In this document: piece by piece, positions 1 through 8,238 of the stretch
Layout: the number at the start of each line of letters is the position of its first letter
Numbering within the stretch: the first letter of the stretch is position 1
From: Actinopolyspora halophila DSM 43834
Lineage (GTDB): Bacteria; Actinomycetota; Actinomycetes; Mycobacteriales; Pseudonocardiaceae
Length of the DNA: 64,000 nucleotides
NCBI RefSeq assembly: GCF_000371785.1
Contig: NZ_AQUI01000002.1
Location: 2,769,276 to 2,833,275 of the forward strand
Direction of reading: 5' to 3'
Notes under the pieces: generated by a model
Databases searched by the model: none
Told to the model about the DNA's origin: nothing
Seen by the model: the letters and a program-made list of their open reading frames with translations, nothing else
Made by a program: the position numbers and the translations under genes

Positions 1-112
1 CTCCCGACTCCGCAACGCTGCCCGAACAGCCTACTACTTGCACGAATACGCAACTATTTATAGATTTACCTTTAAGCGGATGCGCAAGTATTGATGCATT
101 GGAGAGCCGGCA

Positions 113-1162
113 GTGCACGAGCGAGGATCCCGATCCCGGGACGCGGAGCACCACGGAGAGCACGGCCACGGGCACGGCCACGGCCACGGCCACGGCCACG
201 GGCACGAGGTGAATCCGAACGCGGACAAGAAGAAGCTGGTCCTCGCCCTGGTCCTGCTCGGCGGCTTCATGATCGGTGAAACCGTCGCGGCCGTGCTGGC
301 CAACTCACTGGCGCTGCTGTCGGACGCCGCGCACATGCTCACCGACACCGCCTCGATCGCCTTCGCGCTGATCGCCATGGTCCTGAGCACGTGGAGCAGC
401 TTCGGCTCCTACACCTTCGGCCTCAAACGCTCGGGAACGCTAGCGGCGTCGATCAACGGCCTGACCCTCACCGGTCTGGGTGGCTATCTGGGTTACGAGG
501 GCATCCACCGACTGATCGACCCGCCGGAGGTCGGCGGCGCCACAGTGCTGATCGTGGGCTGCACGGGAATCGTGGTCAACCTGCTGGCCACCTGGACGCT
601 GGCGAAAGCCAACCGCGACAGCCTCAACGTGGAAGGGGCCTTCCAGCACGTACTCAACGACCTCTACGCCTTCATCGGGACCACCGTCTCCGGACTCCTC
701 GTCCTGACCACGGGATTCATGCGCGCCGACGGGCTGGCCGCCCTCGTCGTCGCCGCCCTGATGCTCAAGGCCGGTGTCGGGCTGATCGGCGAGTCCACCC
801 GGGTACTGCTGCAGGCGGCGCCACGCGGCCTGGACCCGGACCGGATCCGTACCACACTGCTCTCCGAGTCGAGAGTCACCGAGATCGGTGACCTGCACGT
901 CTGGGAGGTCTCCTCCGGTTTCCCCGCCCTGTCCGCCCACGTGGTCGTGGACGATCACAGCGATCCCGACGACGTCCGCAGACAGCTGACCGAGCTGCTC
1001 TACGCGGAATTCGGCATCGATCACACGACCATCGAAGTGGCCCGTTCCTCCACCGCCCCCGCCGCGGAGAACATCTCCGCCCGCGGATGCCCACCACTGC
1101 GGAGCGACTCGTCCGCCCGAAATCTCCCGGAAGCGGAAACGAGCCGGGTCCGCGAAAGGTGA
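113..1162 (+). CDS. Cation diffusion facilitator (CDF) metal exporter
   Basis: This is a 349-residue inner-membrane metal/proton antiporter of the CzcD/ZitB type, expected to export Zn2+, Co2+ or a similar ion. Residues 13-31 are a His-Gly repeat (HGHGHG), a likely metal-binding cytoplasmic tail. TM2 carries the metal-site motif SDAAHMLTD, and TM5 carries HVLND, the second HxxxD site. After the membrane domain comes the ferredoxin-like cytoplasmic domain, with the typical stretch LHVWEVSSG. The GTG start is preceded by GGAGAG at 101-106. The C-terminal 40 residues are low-complexity and not part of the family fold. The family call is secure; the ion is not known from sequence. Confidence 0.93.
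   Translation: MHERGSRSRDAEHHGEHGHGHGHGHGHGHGHEVNPNADKKKLVLALVLLGGFMIGETVAAVLANSLALLSDAAHMLTDTASIAFALIAMVLSTWSSFGSYTFGLKRSGTLAASINGLTLTGLGGYLGYEGIHRLIDPPEVGGATVLIVGCTGIVVNLLATWTLAKANRDSLNVEGAFQHVLNDLYAFIGTTVSGLLVLTTGFMRADGLAALVVAALMLKAGVGLIGESTRVLLQAAPRGLDPDRIRTTLLSESRVTEIGDLHVWEVSSGFPALSAHVVVDDHSDPDDVRRQLTELLYAEFGIDHTTIEVARSSTAPAAENISARGCPPLRSDSSARNLPEAETSRVRER
163..207 (+). repeat. Tandem CACGGC hexamers encoding the His-Gly tail
   Basis: Six-base units (CACGGC/CACGGG) are repeated head to tail and encode alternating His and Gly near the N terminus of the CDF exporter. Such a run can change length by slippage, which would alter metal-binding capacity without breaking the frame. Confidence 0.8.
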
Positions 1163-1173
1163 GCCGGGACCGA

Positions 1174-1188
1174 GACGGGAAGCCCGTC
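1174..1188 (+). terminator. Small hairpin after the CDF gene
   Basis: GACGGG and CCCGTC pair around a 3-base loop, starting 12 bases after the CDF stop. There is no T-run. It is a weak candidate for a transcription end. Confidence 0.3.
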
Positions 1189-1357
1189 CACTCCGGCCCG
1201 AATCCCGGGGGCAGCGACCGTCACGGAACTTCGGACGAACACTCCACCGCTGCCAGGAACGCACAACCACCCACTCCGAGGTTTGGCACGGAGGGACGTC
1301 CGGGAACCCGGAGACGGAAAGCCCTCTCAATCACGACGGGCCACTGGAGTGATCGGA

Positions 1358-1513
1358 ATGTATCACTCGGCGCAAACCGCTGAGCAACAAGTCCCGGAGA
1401 AAGAGCTCCGGGAAACGAGGATCTCCACTCCTCCGCCCTCCGAGAACCCCCGGACCGAAGTCGACCCGGAGGAGTCGGAGGACGACACCGTCATCACGCT
1501 CGGATACAACTGA
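1358..1513 (+). CDS. Candidate 51-residue acidic peptide
   Basis: An ATG with a GGAG site at 1346-1349 (8-base spacing) opens a 51-codon frame. The product begins MYHSAQTAEQQ, is rich in Glu, Pro and Thr, and ends in a cluster of acids followed by TVITLGYN. I recognise no family. It stands alone between the CDF gene and the 75-residue protein, and no modifying enzyme is nearby, so a peptide-natural-product precursor is only a possibility. The good ribosome site and the switch from a polar body to a short hydrophobic tail are the reasons for listing it. It could be a chance frame. Confidence 0.35.
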   Translation: MYHSAQTAEQQVPEKELRETRISTPPPSENPRTEVDPEESEDDTVITLGYN

Positions 1514-1670
1514 GGATTCGACGGGTCCGCTCCGAGCACTCGGATCACGTTCCGCCCCTCTCCGGGAACCTCCCCCGGAAAAGCCGGACACGTGCCGTCA
1601 CACCCTTGCCGGAACCCTCTTTCCGGAAAGCGCAGCGAAAATATCCCGAAACGCACGAAGAGGAGCTCGT

Positions 1671-1898
1671 ATGTCCCAAGACCGGGAAAGTCCCCTCAAG
1701 GACAAGAACTACAACCTGATCACGGTGCTTCAGCAGTCCCTGGAGAACGTCTGGGTCGTGGACAGGTACATCCAGGACGCCGAAAACCAGGGCGACGAAG
1801 AGCTGGCCAGGTGGTTTCGCGCCATCAAGGAGAACAATCAGAAGGCAGGCGAGCAGGGCAAACAACTCCTGCACAAACGTCTGCAAAGTGAGCAGTGA
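1671..1898 (+). CDS. Conserved small actinobacterial protein, unknown function
   Basis: This 75-residue protein begins MSQDRESPLKDKNYNL and is predicted to be helical and highly charged, with no membrane segment or signal. The stretch NLITVLQQSLENVW, the following acidic helix and the KAGEQGKQLL end resemble small conserved proteins I know from actinomycete genomes, usually annotated only as hypothetical. GAGGAG lies just upstream of the ATG. It sits directly before a hairpin and the pup gene, in a group of stress-type small genes. No biochemical role can be assigned. Confidence 0.75.
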   Translation: MSQDRESPLKDKNYNLITVLQQSLENVWVVDRYIQDAENQGDEELARWFRAIKENNQKAGEQGKQLLHKRLQSEQ

Positions 1899-1945
1899 AG
1901 GTTTCACCGAGAACCGCACGCCCCGGTGTTTCCGGTGCCATCAGC

Positions 1946-1974
1946 GGCCCGTTCTTCTCCCACGAGAACGGGCC
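1946..1974 (+). terminator. Perfect 10-bp hairpin between the 75-aa gene and pup
   Basis: GGCCCGTTCT (1946-1955) pairs perfectly with AGAACGGGCC (1965-1974) around a 9-base loop. It lies 47 bases after the upstream stop and 31 bases before the pup start. No T-tract follows, so it may be an actinobacterial-type terminator or an attenuator in the pup leader. Confidence 0.6.
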
Positions 1975-2005
1975 CACCTTCCAGCCCCGCCCAGGGAGAC
2001 GTTCC

Positions 2006-2203
2006 ATGGAGCAGGAGAAGCCAGCACGGCGCGACCACGGAGATTCCTCCGCGGAGGACGACGCAGGCGGACGGCAGAACGGAAGCCAACGGCGCGAGCA
2101 ACTCGCCGAGGACACCGAATCCACCCTCGATGAAATAGACGACGTCCTCGAGGAGGACGCCGAGCAGTTCGTCCGCTCCTATGTGCAAAAAGGCGGACAA
2201 TGA
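2006..2203 (+). CDS. pup: Prokaryotic ubiquitin-like protein Pup
   Basis: This is a 65-residue protein tag. PafA joins Pup to lysines of target proteins, and the Mpa/ARC ATPase then recognises it for proteasomal breakdown. The diagnostic parts are all present: a disordered acidic N-terminal half, the coiled-coil helix around TLDEIDDVLEEDAEQFVR, and the C terminus SYVQKGGQ. The final Gln means that Dop must deamidate it before ligation. The ATG follows AGGGAG at 1992-1997. The usual neighbours (dop, prcB, prcA, pafA, arc) are all absent, so this is a stand-alone copy among stress genes, possibly a second pup. The family call is near certain; the reason for the separate location is not known. 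Confidence 0.95.
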   Translation: MEQEKPARRDHGDSSAEDDAGGRQNGSQRREQLAEDTESTLDEIDDVLEEDAEQFVRSYVQKGGQ

Positions 2204-2357
2204 CCGCGGGGCGCAGAACCGCGCACCGGAGTACCGGAAGAGCCCCCTTCTTGCCGGAAAACCCCGACGATCACGCCTCGCCCGCAGTGCCCCGCAGTCC
2301 GCTTCACCCGTCCTTTGCGCTCGCGGACCTCCCACCACCGTTTTGAGGCCGGCCCCT

Positions 2358-2642
2358 ATGGAACGAGAAAAACCATCCGGAAACCACGAGCACGGTGATC
2401 AGCCCGAGGAGACCCCCGGGCCGGATCCGGAGCGGACCCCCGGCCTGGACTCCGGAGGATCCGTGCCCGCAGGCGAGACTCCTCCGGAGGCCGCATCGGC
2501 CAGTCGCGCCGTCTCGCACCCACAACCGGCGACCGCTCGCCCGGCCACGTGGGTGTGGATCACCGTCACGAGTGTGGTCGTGCTGCTGCTGGCCGGTTTC
2601 TTCGTCTCCATGGGGATCGGCCTGCTGCCCTTCGGCTGGTGA
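2358..2642 (+). CDS. Small single-pass membrane protein
   Basis: This 94-residue protein starts at an ATG with GAGG at 2345-2348. The first 60 residues are Pro/Glu/Gly-rich and disordered. One transmembrane helix follows (TWVWITVTSVVVLLLAGFF, about residues 65-85), with a very short tail ending LLPFGW. The arrangement suggests a cytoplasmic disordered domain anchored at the membrane. I do not recognise a family. It follows pup by 154 bases on the same strand and could share its transcript. Confidence 0.65.
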   Translation: MEREKPSGNHEHGDQPEETPGPDPERTPGLDSGGSVPAGETPPEAASASRAVSHPQPATARPATWVWITVTSVVVLLLAGFFVSMGIGLLPFGW

Positions 2643-2706
2643 CCAGCCGTACGCGCCGTCGGTTCCACTCCGGTCCGACGCGACCGGACGCCCCCAGCAG
2701 GGACCA

Positions 2707-3018
2707 CTACCGCCCGCCGGTGAGCACCATTCCACTCTTGATCCCCTCGGGCGCACGCCCTTCGAGGAGCATCCGCAGGCAGGACTGCCCGGTTGCGGGC
2801 GAAAGGCATTCCACCCCCGCTTCCCGCGCCCGGGCCAGCATACGCCCTTGTTCAGGAGTGCAGCTGCCGTCGAGCACGTCCTCGTCGGCGACCACGTACC
2901 GCACTTCCGGATCCACTCGTTCGGCGAGTCGGAAACCGGACCTGTGCGCCCACTCCCGGAACCTCCCCAACTCGGCGGAACCCCCGATCAGCAGGATCGT
3001 CGTCTCGTTGAAATACAT
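2707..3018 (-). CDS. BRCT-like domain protein
   Basis: This 103-residue protein starts MYFNETTILLIGG. The ATG is preceded by AAGGG, which favours it over longer upstream frames. Residues 7-80 follow the BRCT pattern: a first strand ending in small residues (ILLIGGSAELG), a helix (FREWAHRSGF), a strand with YVVADED, a helix (ARAREAGVE) and a final strand. Single-domain BRCT proteins in actinomycetes are poorly studied; the domain often binds DNA ends or phosphopeptides in NAD-dependent ligases. The residue pattern is seen directly; any DNA-repair role is inference. Confidence 0.6.
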   Translation of the reverse strand: MYFNETTILLIGGSAELGRFREWAHRSGFRLAERVDPEVRYVVADEDVLDGSCTPEQGRMLARAREAGVECLSPATGQSCLRMLLEGRAPEGIKSGMVLTGGR

Positions 3019-3335
3019 GATCGCTACCCTTCGTGTTCTGCGAAGAGAATTCCGTCGTCCGCACGCCCGCGGTCCGTTCACGACGAGATCGCTCGGTCCC
3101 GTCGGCGCGGGCGAGGCCGGTGAACGGCCGTGCAGCTTCGCACCATCGGTGTACCCGCCCCCCGGAGCGGACAAACCACCTGCCCGCGTGCGCGGCTTTC
3201 TCATCGTCCCGTTGCCCCGGGCGGACGAGCACGGGCGCGGTGAGCTGCTACCACCCGTCCCCGGAGCGCTCGACGCCGTCGACGAACGCGCCCTCTCGTG
3301 GTGGCCCCGAAGCCGGAACCGGGAGGGCTCGTCGC

Positions 3336-3377
3336 CCCGTCCTCGAGCCCGGCAAGTCCCACGGACTCGAGGACGGG
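3336..3377 (-). terminator. Perfect 12-bp inverted repeat downstream of the first hemerythrin gene
   Basis: CCCGTCCTCGAG (3336-3347) is mirrored by CTCGAGGACGGG (3366-3377) with an 18-base loop. It lies about 30 bases past the hemerythrin stop on the minus strand, where a terminator is expected. It separates that gene from the BRCT-like gene. Confidence 0.65.
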
Positions 3378-3407
3378 AGCTCGGGACAGGTCCCGAAGTC
3401 CCCTTGG

Positions 3408-3974
3408 TCAGCGCTCGCGCCCGCTGAGCGCGTCCCTGATCTTGTCCACCAGCCCCGCGCCCGGATCCAGGAGCTTGTTCGCGGGCGGCGTGTCCGGAGC
3501 GGAGGGGTGTGGTCTCGTCGGAGCCGTCTCCTTGGAATGGCGGATCTTGTTGCCGAGGTCCTGGAGCTGTTCCTCACCGCACCATCGGCGCAGCTTGGGA
3601 AAGAGGTCGTTCTCCTCGTCCTCGACGTGGTGCCGTATCGACGAGATCAGCTGCCTGGTGGTCTCGTCGAACTGCCGATCCTCGGGATCGAGCCCTTCCA
3701 GCCTTTTCATCAACTGCTCGGCCTCGGCGTGTTCGGAGATCTCGTGATCGGCGATCTCGTTCCCGTTCTCCAGCGTCTGCCTGGCCACGGGATACAGGTA
3801 CTGCTCCTCGGCCACGGAGTGCCGCACCAGCTCGGTGATGATGTGATCCACAAGGTTCCGGCGCCGCGAGGTGTCCTCGATCCCGCCCTCGAACTCCTGG
3901 AAGGCCTGTTCCACGTTCCTGTGATCCTCGATCAGCATTCCGATCATGTCGCTGTACTTGGTCGCCTGGGACAC
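3408..3974 (-). CDS. Hemerythrin HHE-domain protein (paralogue 1)
   Basis: This is a 188-residue four-helix protein that should hold a carboxylate-bridged di-iron centre, used in this family for O2/NO binding or peroxide handling. Candidate ligands are H18 (LIEDHRN), H52 and E56 (RHSVAEEQYLYP), H82 and E86 (EHAEAE), and H115/H116 with E120 (HHVEDEENDLFP). After residue 150 comes a Pro-rich tail, TRPHPSAP, and then LLDPGAGLVDKIRDAL, which also occurs in the second hemerythrin at 24036-24608. The GTG start is chosen for the ideal AGGAGG five bases upstream; a longer frame exists but lacks such a site. Confidence 0.9.
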   Translation of the reverse strand: MSQATKYSDMIGMLIEDHRNVEQAFQEFEGGIEDTSRRRNLVDHIITELVRHSVAEEQYLYPVARQTLENGNEIADHEISEHAEAEQLMKRLEGLDPEDRQFDETTRQLISSIRHHVEDEENDLFPKLRRWCGEEQLQDLGNKIRHSKETAPTRPHPSAPDTPPANKLLDPGAGLVDKIRDALSGRER

Positions 3975-4638
3975 GGGTTCCTCCTGAACTGGTTGCCGTC
4001 TCGGGAACGGGTTCGAGAATCCGGGAAAGCCCCTTCCGCGGCACGCGGTGGAAAACAGCGGCCTCACCGGCACCCCGTCCCTTCCCCGCGCGGATCCACC
4101 CGAAACCCGCGCTCACGATCGGATGAAAAATAAATACGGATCATGATCGTCGAATTCGTCCGATCTTTTCTCGCTCAACCCGCGCAATCAGCCCTCACGC
4201 GTAAAGATCAAAAAACCGACACGAATCGCGCTGCTCATGAGAGCGTGAACACATTTGGCCTCGGAATCGATATAGCAGACCCCGGCAGGCGTGTCGAGGC
4301 TCCCGGATCCGAGCCGTCGCGGATGGTTCAGGACCGCAGCAATCCGTGGACGCACCGCGAGCCGCCCAGCGTCGCAGAAGGCGGCCAGCGGTGTTTCGGC
4401 GTACTCGACAGCGACGTTGCTGGGGCCACGGCCCCAGGTCGCTTTCGCTGCGCAACACTCGCCCCCCGGGATCCCGGTGGTCACGGCCTCGGTCGTAACC
4501 GTCCGCGGAACCGTTGCCGACCACGGTCACGGGGCGGCGACCTCCTGGGAGCTCGTGCGGCAGTGTGCGCGACGATTCCTCCCCTGCGGCCGAGTGTCGC
4601 GATCACCACGGTCACACGGTCGCTGCGCTGCTGACCCC
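3975..4638. other. Long intergenic stretch without a supported gene
   Basis: The stretch near 4130-4290 is visibly richer in A and T than its surroundings. Several frames of about 100 codons exist on both strands, but none has a recognisable domain or a convincing ribosome site. It should contain the promoter of the hemerythrin gene and the end of the holin/DUF3618 pair. Confidence 0.5.
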
Positions 4639-4983
4639 TCACAGCCGGAACAACGGGGGCCGGGCGGTGCGCCGCGCCCGGGAGAGGGCGATGTAGGAGA
4701 CGGTCGCCATACCCGCCAACGCGAGGAGGGACAACCACACCGCTGTCCGGGTGTCCTTGGCTCCCCGTGCGTGCCCGGCCATGTCCGCGGCACTCTCCTG
4801 CACCCTGGCCAGATAACCGTGCGCCGTTTCCTGCGCCCGCGAGCTCAGATCGGCCTTGCGGGTCAGCGCCTCGATCGTCTCCCCGATCTCCTGCCTGGCC
4901 AGGTCACGGCGGGCGCGCAATCGCTCGTCCTCGTCGGCCGCGGTCGTGTGCGTCCACGGCCGCCGCTCACCGCGGATGGTCAT
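4639..4983 (-). CDS. DUF3618 membrane-associated protein
   Basis: This 114-residue protein has a charged N-terminal half containing RARRDLARQEIGETIEAL, which is the DUF3618 signature, then an amphipathic helix and one C-terminal transmembrane segment (VWLSLLALAGMATVSYIAL). The family commonly travels with Phage_holin_3_6 proteins in actinomycetes, as here: its ATG overlaps the stop of the upstream gene (ATGA), so the two are likely translationally coupled. It probably acts at the cell envelope; the exact role is unknown. GGAGG stands before the start. Confidence 0.85.
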   Translation of the reverse strand: MTIRGERRPWTHTTAADEDERLRARRDLARQEIGETIEALTRKADLSSRAQETAHGYLARVQESAADMAGHARGAKDTRTAVWLSLLALAGMATVSYIALSRARRTARPPLFRL

Positions 4984-5393
4984 TTCCGTGTCGCCTCCCT
5001 GAGAGCGCGAACGTCCCACCGCACTCCGTCGAGAGTTTCCCTCGGAGCGAGCGGTGTGGATCTCTTCAACCGTACGGAGCCCACCAGCGCGATCAGTCCC
5101 GCGAGCAGCAGCATCCCGCCGCCCACGGTCAGCGCCGCGAGCCACGCGGGCAGTACGACCGCCAGAGCCAGGATCGCGCTGGTGAGCAGCCCCGCGATCC
5201 CGAACAGGGCGAGGCCAGCGGCCACGCCGAACATCGCGGCCCCTTTGCCCGCCTGCTTGCCCTTGCGTTCCAACTCGTGCCGGGCCAGCCGGATCTCGCT
5301 GCCGACCAGGTCGCCGAGCTGGTCCCCGAGACCACGAATCAGTTCGATGGTCGAGAGCTCGGAAACCGGAGGCTTCTGTTGGGTTTCGGTCAC
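4980..5393 (-). CDS. Actinobacterial holin-X / Phage_holin_3_6 family protein
   Basis: This 137-residue protein begins with a short helix containing LSTIELIRGLGDQLGDLVG and RLARHELERKG, typical of the family. Two strongly hydrophobic hairpin segments follow (about residues 50-110), then a charged tail. Despite the family name these are normal cellular membrane proteins, not phage lysis genes. The GTG start has GGGAGG nine bases upstream. It forms a two-gene operon with the DUF3618 gene through a 4-base overlap. Confidence 0.85.
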   Translation of the reverse strand: MTETQQKPPVSELSTIELIRGLGDQLGDLVGSEIRLARHELERKGKQAGKGAAMFGVAAGLALFGIAGLLTSAILALAVVLPAWLAALTVGGGMLLLAGLIALVGSVRLKRSTPLAPRETLDGVRWDVRALREATRK

Positions 5394-5583
5394 GGCGTCG
5401 CCTCCCTGACCGTTTCGACGATGCCGGTTCGCACCGTGGGAGTACCCAGTAGGACGCCGATCGATGTCGAGGGAGCGGCCGGACGACACAGAACACCCAG
5501 CGAACCGTCCCCGGTTAGACGATCGCTCCTCTCGGTTACCCGGATGAGGAGAAGCGTTGCGAGCCGCCCCGGTGGAGACGACG

Positions 5584-6777
5584 ATGCGAGCACTGACCTG
5601 GCAGGGCAAACGGGACGTACGGGTGGAGAACGTGCCCGACCCCCGGCTGCGGACCCCCGAGGACGCGATCATCCGGGTCACCAGCAGCGGGATATGTGGC
5701 TCCGACCTTCATCTCTACGAGGTGTTGACCCCCTACATGGAGCCGGGGGACGTGCTCGGTCACGAACCGATGGGGGTCGTCGAGGAAGTCGGCAGCGGAG
5801 TCGACAATCTCCGGAGGGGACAGCGCGTGGTGATCCCCTTCCAGACCGCGTGCGGACACTGCCATCTCTGCGAGCTCGGTTTCCACAGCCAGTGCGAGAC
5901 CACCCAGGTGCGTGATCGGAACATGGGAGCGGCGCTGTTCGGCTACACGAAACTCTACGGCCAGCTACCCGGCGGACAGGCCGAGTACCTGCGAGTTCCG
6001 CAGGCTCGTTTCACCCACATCCCCGTTCCCGAGGACATGCCGGACGAACGTTTCGTCTACCTTTCCGACGTGCTGCCCACGGCCTGGCAGGCCGTCGAGT
6101 ACGCGAACATTCCCTCCGGAGGCAACGTGACCGTCCTCGGGCTCGGTCCCATCGGGACGATGGCCTGCCGGATCGCCAAGCAGCGCGGAGCGGAACGGGT
6201 GTTCGGCGTGGACCTGGTTTCCGAACGCCTCGAACGGGCGAGCGAGGACGGGGTGGAAACGCTCGACCTCCGCGAAACCGACGACATCGCCGAGGCGATT
6301 CGTCAGGAAACACACGGCCGGGGCTCGGACGCCGTCATCGACGCCGTGGGCATGGAAGCACACGGTTCCACGCTCAGCGGCGTCGGAAAGCTCGCCCAGC
6401 ACATGGCGACGCTGCTGCCCACCCGGGTGGCCAGGACCGTGATGAACCGGGCCGGTCTCGACCGGCTGGGCGCCCTGTACACCGCGATCGACTGCGTCCG
6501 CCGCGGCGGCACGCTCTCCCTGACAGGCGTGTACGGGGGCCAGGCGGATCCGCTCCCGATGCTGACCCTGTTCGACAAGCAGGTCCAGCTCAGGATGGGC
6601 CAGGCCAACGTCAAGCACTGGGTCGACGACATCGTGCCGTTGGTCACGGAAAACACCGACCCCCTGGGCGTGGAGGACTTCGCCACCCACACCCTCCCGC
6701 TGTGGCAAGCACCGCACGGATACGACATCTTCCAGCGCAAAAGCGACGGTGCCTTCAAGGTGCTGCTCCAGCCCTGA
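5584..6777 (+). CDS. Zinc-dependent alcohol/formaldehyde dehydrogenase
   Basis: This 397-residue MDR-superfamily oxidoreductase should use NAD(P) to oxidise an alcohol or a formaldehyde adduct. Catalytic-zinc ligands are C38 (GICGSDLH) and H60-E61 (GHEPMG). The structural-zinc cysteines C90, C93, C96 and C104 are all present. The Rossmann motif is GLGPIG near residue 185. The closest general type is the glutathione-independent formaldehyde dehydrogenase-like subgroup. The ATG at 5584 is preferred to an upstream TTG because GGAG lies ten bases before it. The substrate is not predictable from sequence. Confidence 0.9.
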   Translation: MRALTWQGKRDVRVENVPDPRLRTPEDAIIRVTSSGICGSDLHLYEVLTPYMEPGDVLGHEPMGVVEEVGSGVDNLRRGQRVVIPFQTACGHCHLCELGFHSQCETTQVRDRNMGAALFGYTKLYGQLPGGQAEYLRVPQARFTHIPVPEDMPDERFVYLSDVLPTAWQAVEYANIPSGGNVTVLGLGPIGTMACRIAKQRGAERVFGVDLVSERLERASEDGVETLDLRETDDIAEAIRQETHGRGSDAVIDAVGMEAHGSTLSGVGKLAQHMATLLPTRVARTVMNRAGLDRLGALYTAIDCVRRGGTLSLTGVYGGQADPLPMLTLFDKQVQLRMGQANVKHWVDDIVPLVTENTDPLGVEDFATHTLPLWQAPHGYDIFQRKSDGAFKVLLQP

Positions 6778-6825
6778 ACCACCGCGACGGACCTCCGGCA
6801 ACGGATGCTCCCGCAGCGAAGGTCC

Positions 6826-8238
6826 TCAGGGCAGCAGCGGACCGTCGAGCAGCGGAAGGAGCACGCCACCACCGCCCCCCACCAGCAGGGAAAGCAGCGC
6901 GGCGAACACGGCGACGAAAGCCGCCCAACGCCCGGCGGGGCACGGTTCGTCCTCCGCGGCGGCCGGGGCGAGGACGGGAACGAGCCAGCGCAGGTAGTAG
7001 AACAGGCTGATCACGGTGTTGACCACGGCGACAACGGCCAACCAGGCGTAGCCCCCGTCGACGGCCGCGCTGAACACTTCCAGCTTGCCCAGGAAAACCG
7101 CCGTCGGTGGAGTTCCGACCAACCCCAGCAGACACACCACCAGCACCGCCGCCGCGGTGGGACGACGCCGTGCCAGACCGCGGTACTCCGCCAACCGCCG
7201 CGCGTGCGGGAAGCCTGCCACGACGGCGAAGGCGCCGAGGTTGGTCACGGCATAGGCGAGCAGGTAGAACAGCAGAGCGGGTTCGGCCAACTCGCTGCTG
7301 GCGGCGACGACCACGGCCAACAGCAGGTAACCGACCTGACTGATCGTGGAGTAGGCCAGCAGACGACGTACTTCATCCTGGAACAGCGCCGCGAGATTGC
7401 CGAGGGTCATCGACGCGGTGGCCAGCACCGCGAACAACAACGGCCAGCTCGCCGTTTCCGCGGGCAAAACCCCCTCGGCCAACCGGAACGTGGCGATCAG
7501 GCCACCGATCTTCGGCACGGTGGTCACGAAGGCCGCCACGGGCGCGGAGGCTCCTTCCGCGACGTCCGGGACCCAGAAGTGCGCGGGAACCGCGCCGATC
7601 TTGAACAGCAGACCGGCCAGCACCGTGACCCCGCCGACGGCGACGAGCGCGGACGGGGCCGCGGGCAGGCTCCGGGCCAGCGCCGCGTACTCGGTGGAAC
7701 GTCCCGCCCCGTAGAGCATCGTCACCCCGGCGATCATGGTGATCCCCAGCAGCGCCCCGAGCAGGTAGTACTTCAGCGACGCCTCCGTGCCGGGGGCGTC
7801 CGCGGAGAACCCGGCCAGGGCGTACAGCGGCACGGAGGCGAGCAGATACCCCGCCACCAGCAACAGCAGGTCCGTCGTCCCGGCCAGCACCACCGTGCCC
7901 GCACCGCCGAGCAGCACGAGCGCGTAGAACTCGGTTTCCCGGGGGTGCGAACGCACCGTGTCACCGGACAGCAGGAGCACCAGCAACGTGCCGCCCAGCA
8001 CGATCAGCCTGCCCGCCTGGGTGGCGGTGTCCACCGCGTAGCTCCCCTCGAAGGCCCGGTGGGCGACACCGTCCAACGAGGCCAGGGTGGCTCCCACACC
8101 GGCCAGGCACGCCGCCACACCGACCAGTCGCACCACCCACTGACGACCGCGCGGCAACCAGGAGCCGAGCAGCAGCCCCAGCACGGCCCCCGCGGCGGGC
8201 GCGAGTTCGGGAAGCAACACGAGCGGCCCCGCGCCCAT
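6826..8238 (-). CDS. nuoN: NuoN-like proton-pumping subunit of a minimal complex I
   Basis: This 470-residue antiporter-type membrane subunit is the last gene of the operon. It has about 14 hydrophobic segments. The channel lysine region LFKIGAVPAHFWVPD and the loop DEVRRLLAYSTISQVGYLLL are typical of NuoN. The stop of nuoM and its ATG share one base (TGATG), showing coupled translation. In complete complex I this subunit translocates protons. Here there is no NADH module in the window, so the energy input is unknown. Confidence 0.9.
   Translation of the reverse strand: MGAGPLVLLPELAPAAGAVLGLLLGSWLPRGRQWVVRLVGVAACLAGVGATLASLDGVAHRAFEGSYAVDTATQAGRLIVLGGTLLVLLLSGDTVRSHPRETEFYALVLLGGAGTVVLAGTTDLLLLVAGYLLASVPLYALAGFSADAPGTEASLKYYLLGALLGITMIAGVTMLYGAGRSTEYAALARSLPAAPSALVAVGGVTVLAGLLFKIGAVPAHFWVPDVAEGASAPVAAFVTTVPKIGGLIATFRLAEGVLPAETASWPLLFAVLATASMTLGNLAALFQDEVRRLLAYSTISQVGYLLLAVVVAASSELAEPALLFYLLAYAVTNLGAFAVVAGFPHARRLAEYRGLARRRPTAAAVLVVCLLGLVGTPPTAVFLGKLEVFSAAVDGGYAWLAVVAVVNTVISLFYYLRWLVPVLAPAAAEDEPCPAGRWAAFVAVFAALLSLLVGGGGGVLLPLLDGPLLP

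Noticed and set aside
440-1330. Minus-strand open frame of 296 codons opposite the CDF exporter
   Set aside because: Antisense to a clear CDF gene and without any recognisable motif.
4188-4484. Minus-strand frame of 98 codons in the gap after the first hemerythrin
   Set aside because: No family resemblance, no good ribosome site, and several other frames overlap it.
4980-5393. Holin-family protein considered as a sign of a prophage
   Set aside because: This family (Phage_holin_3_6) with a DUF3618 partner is a normal actinobacterial envelope pair, and no phage genes are nearby.
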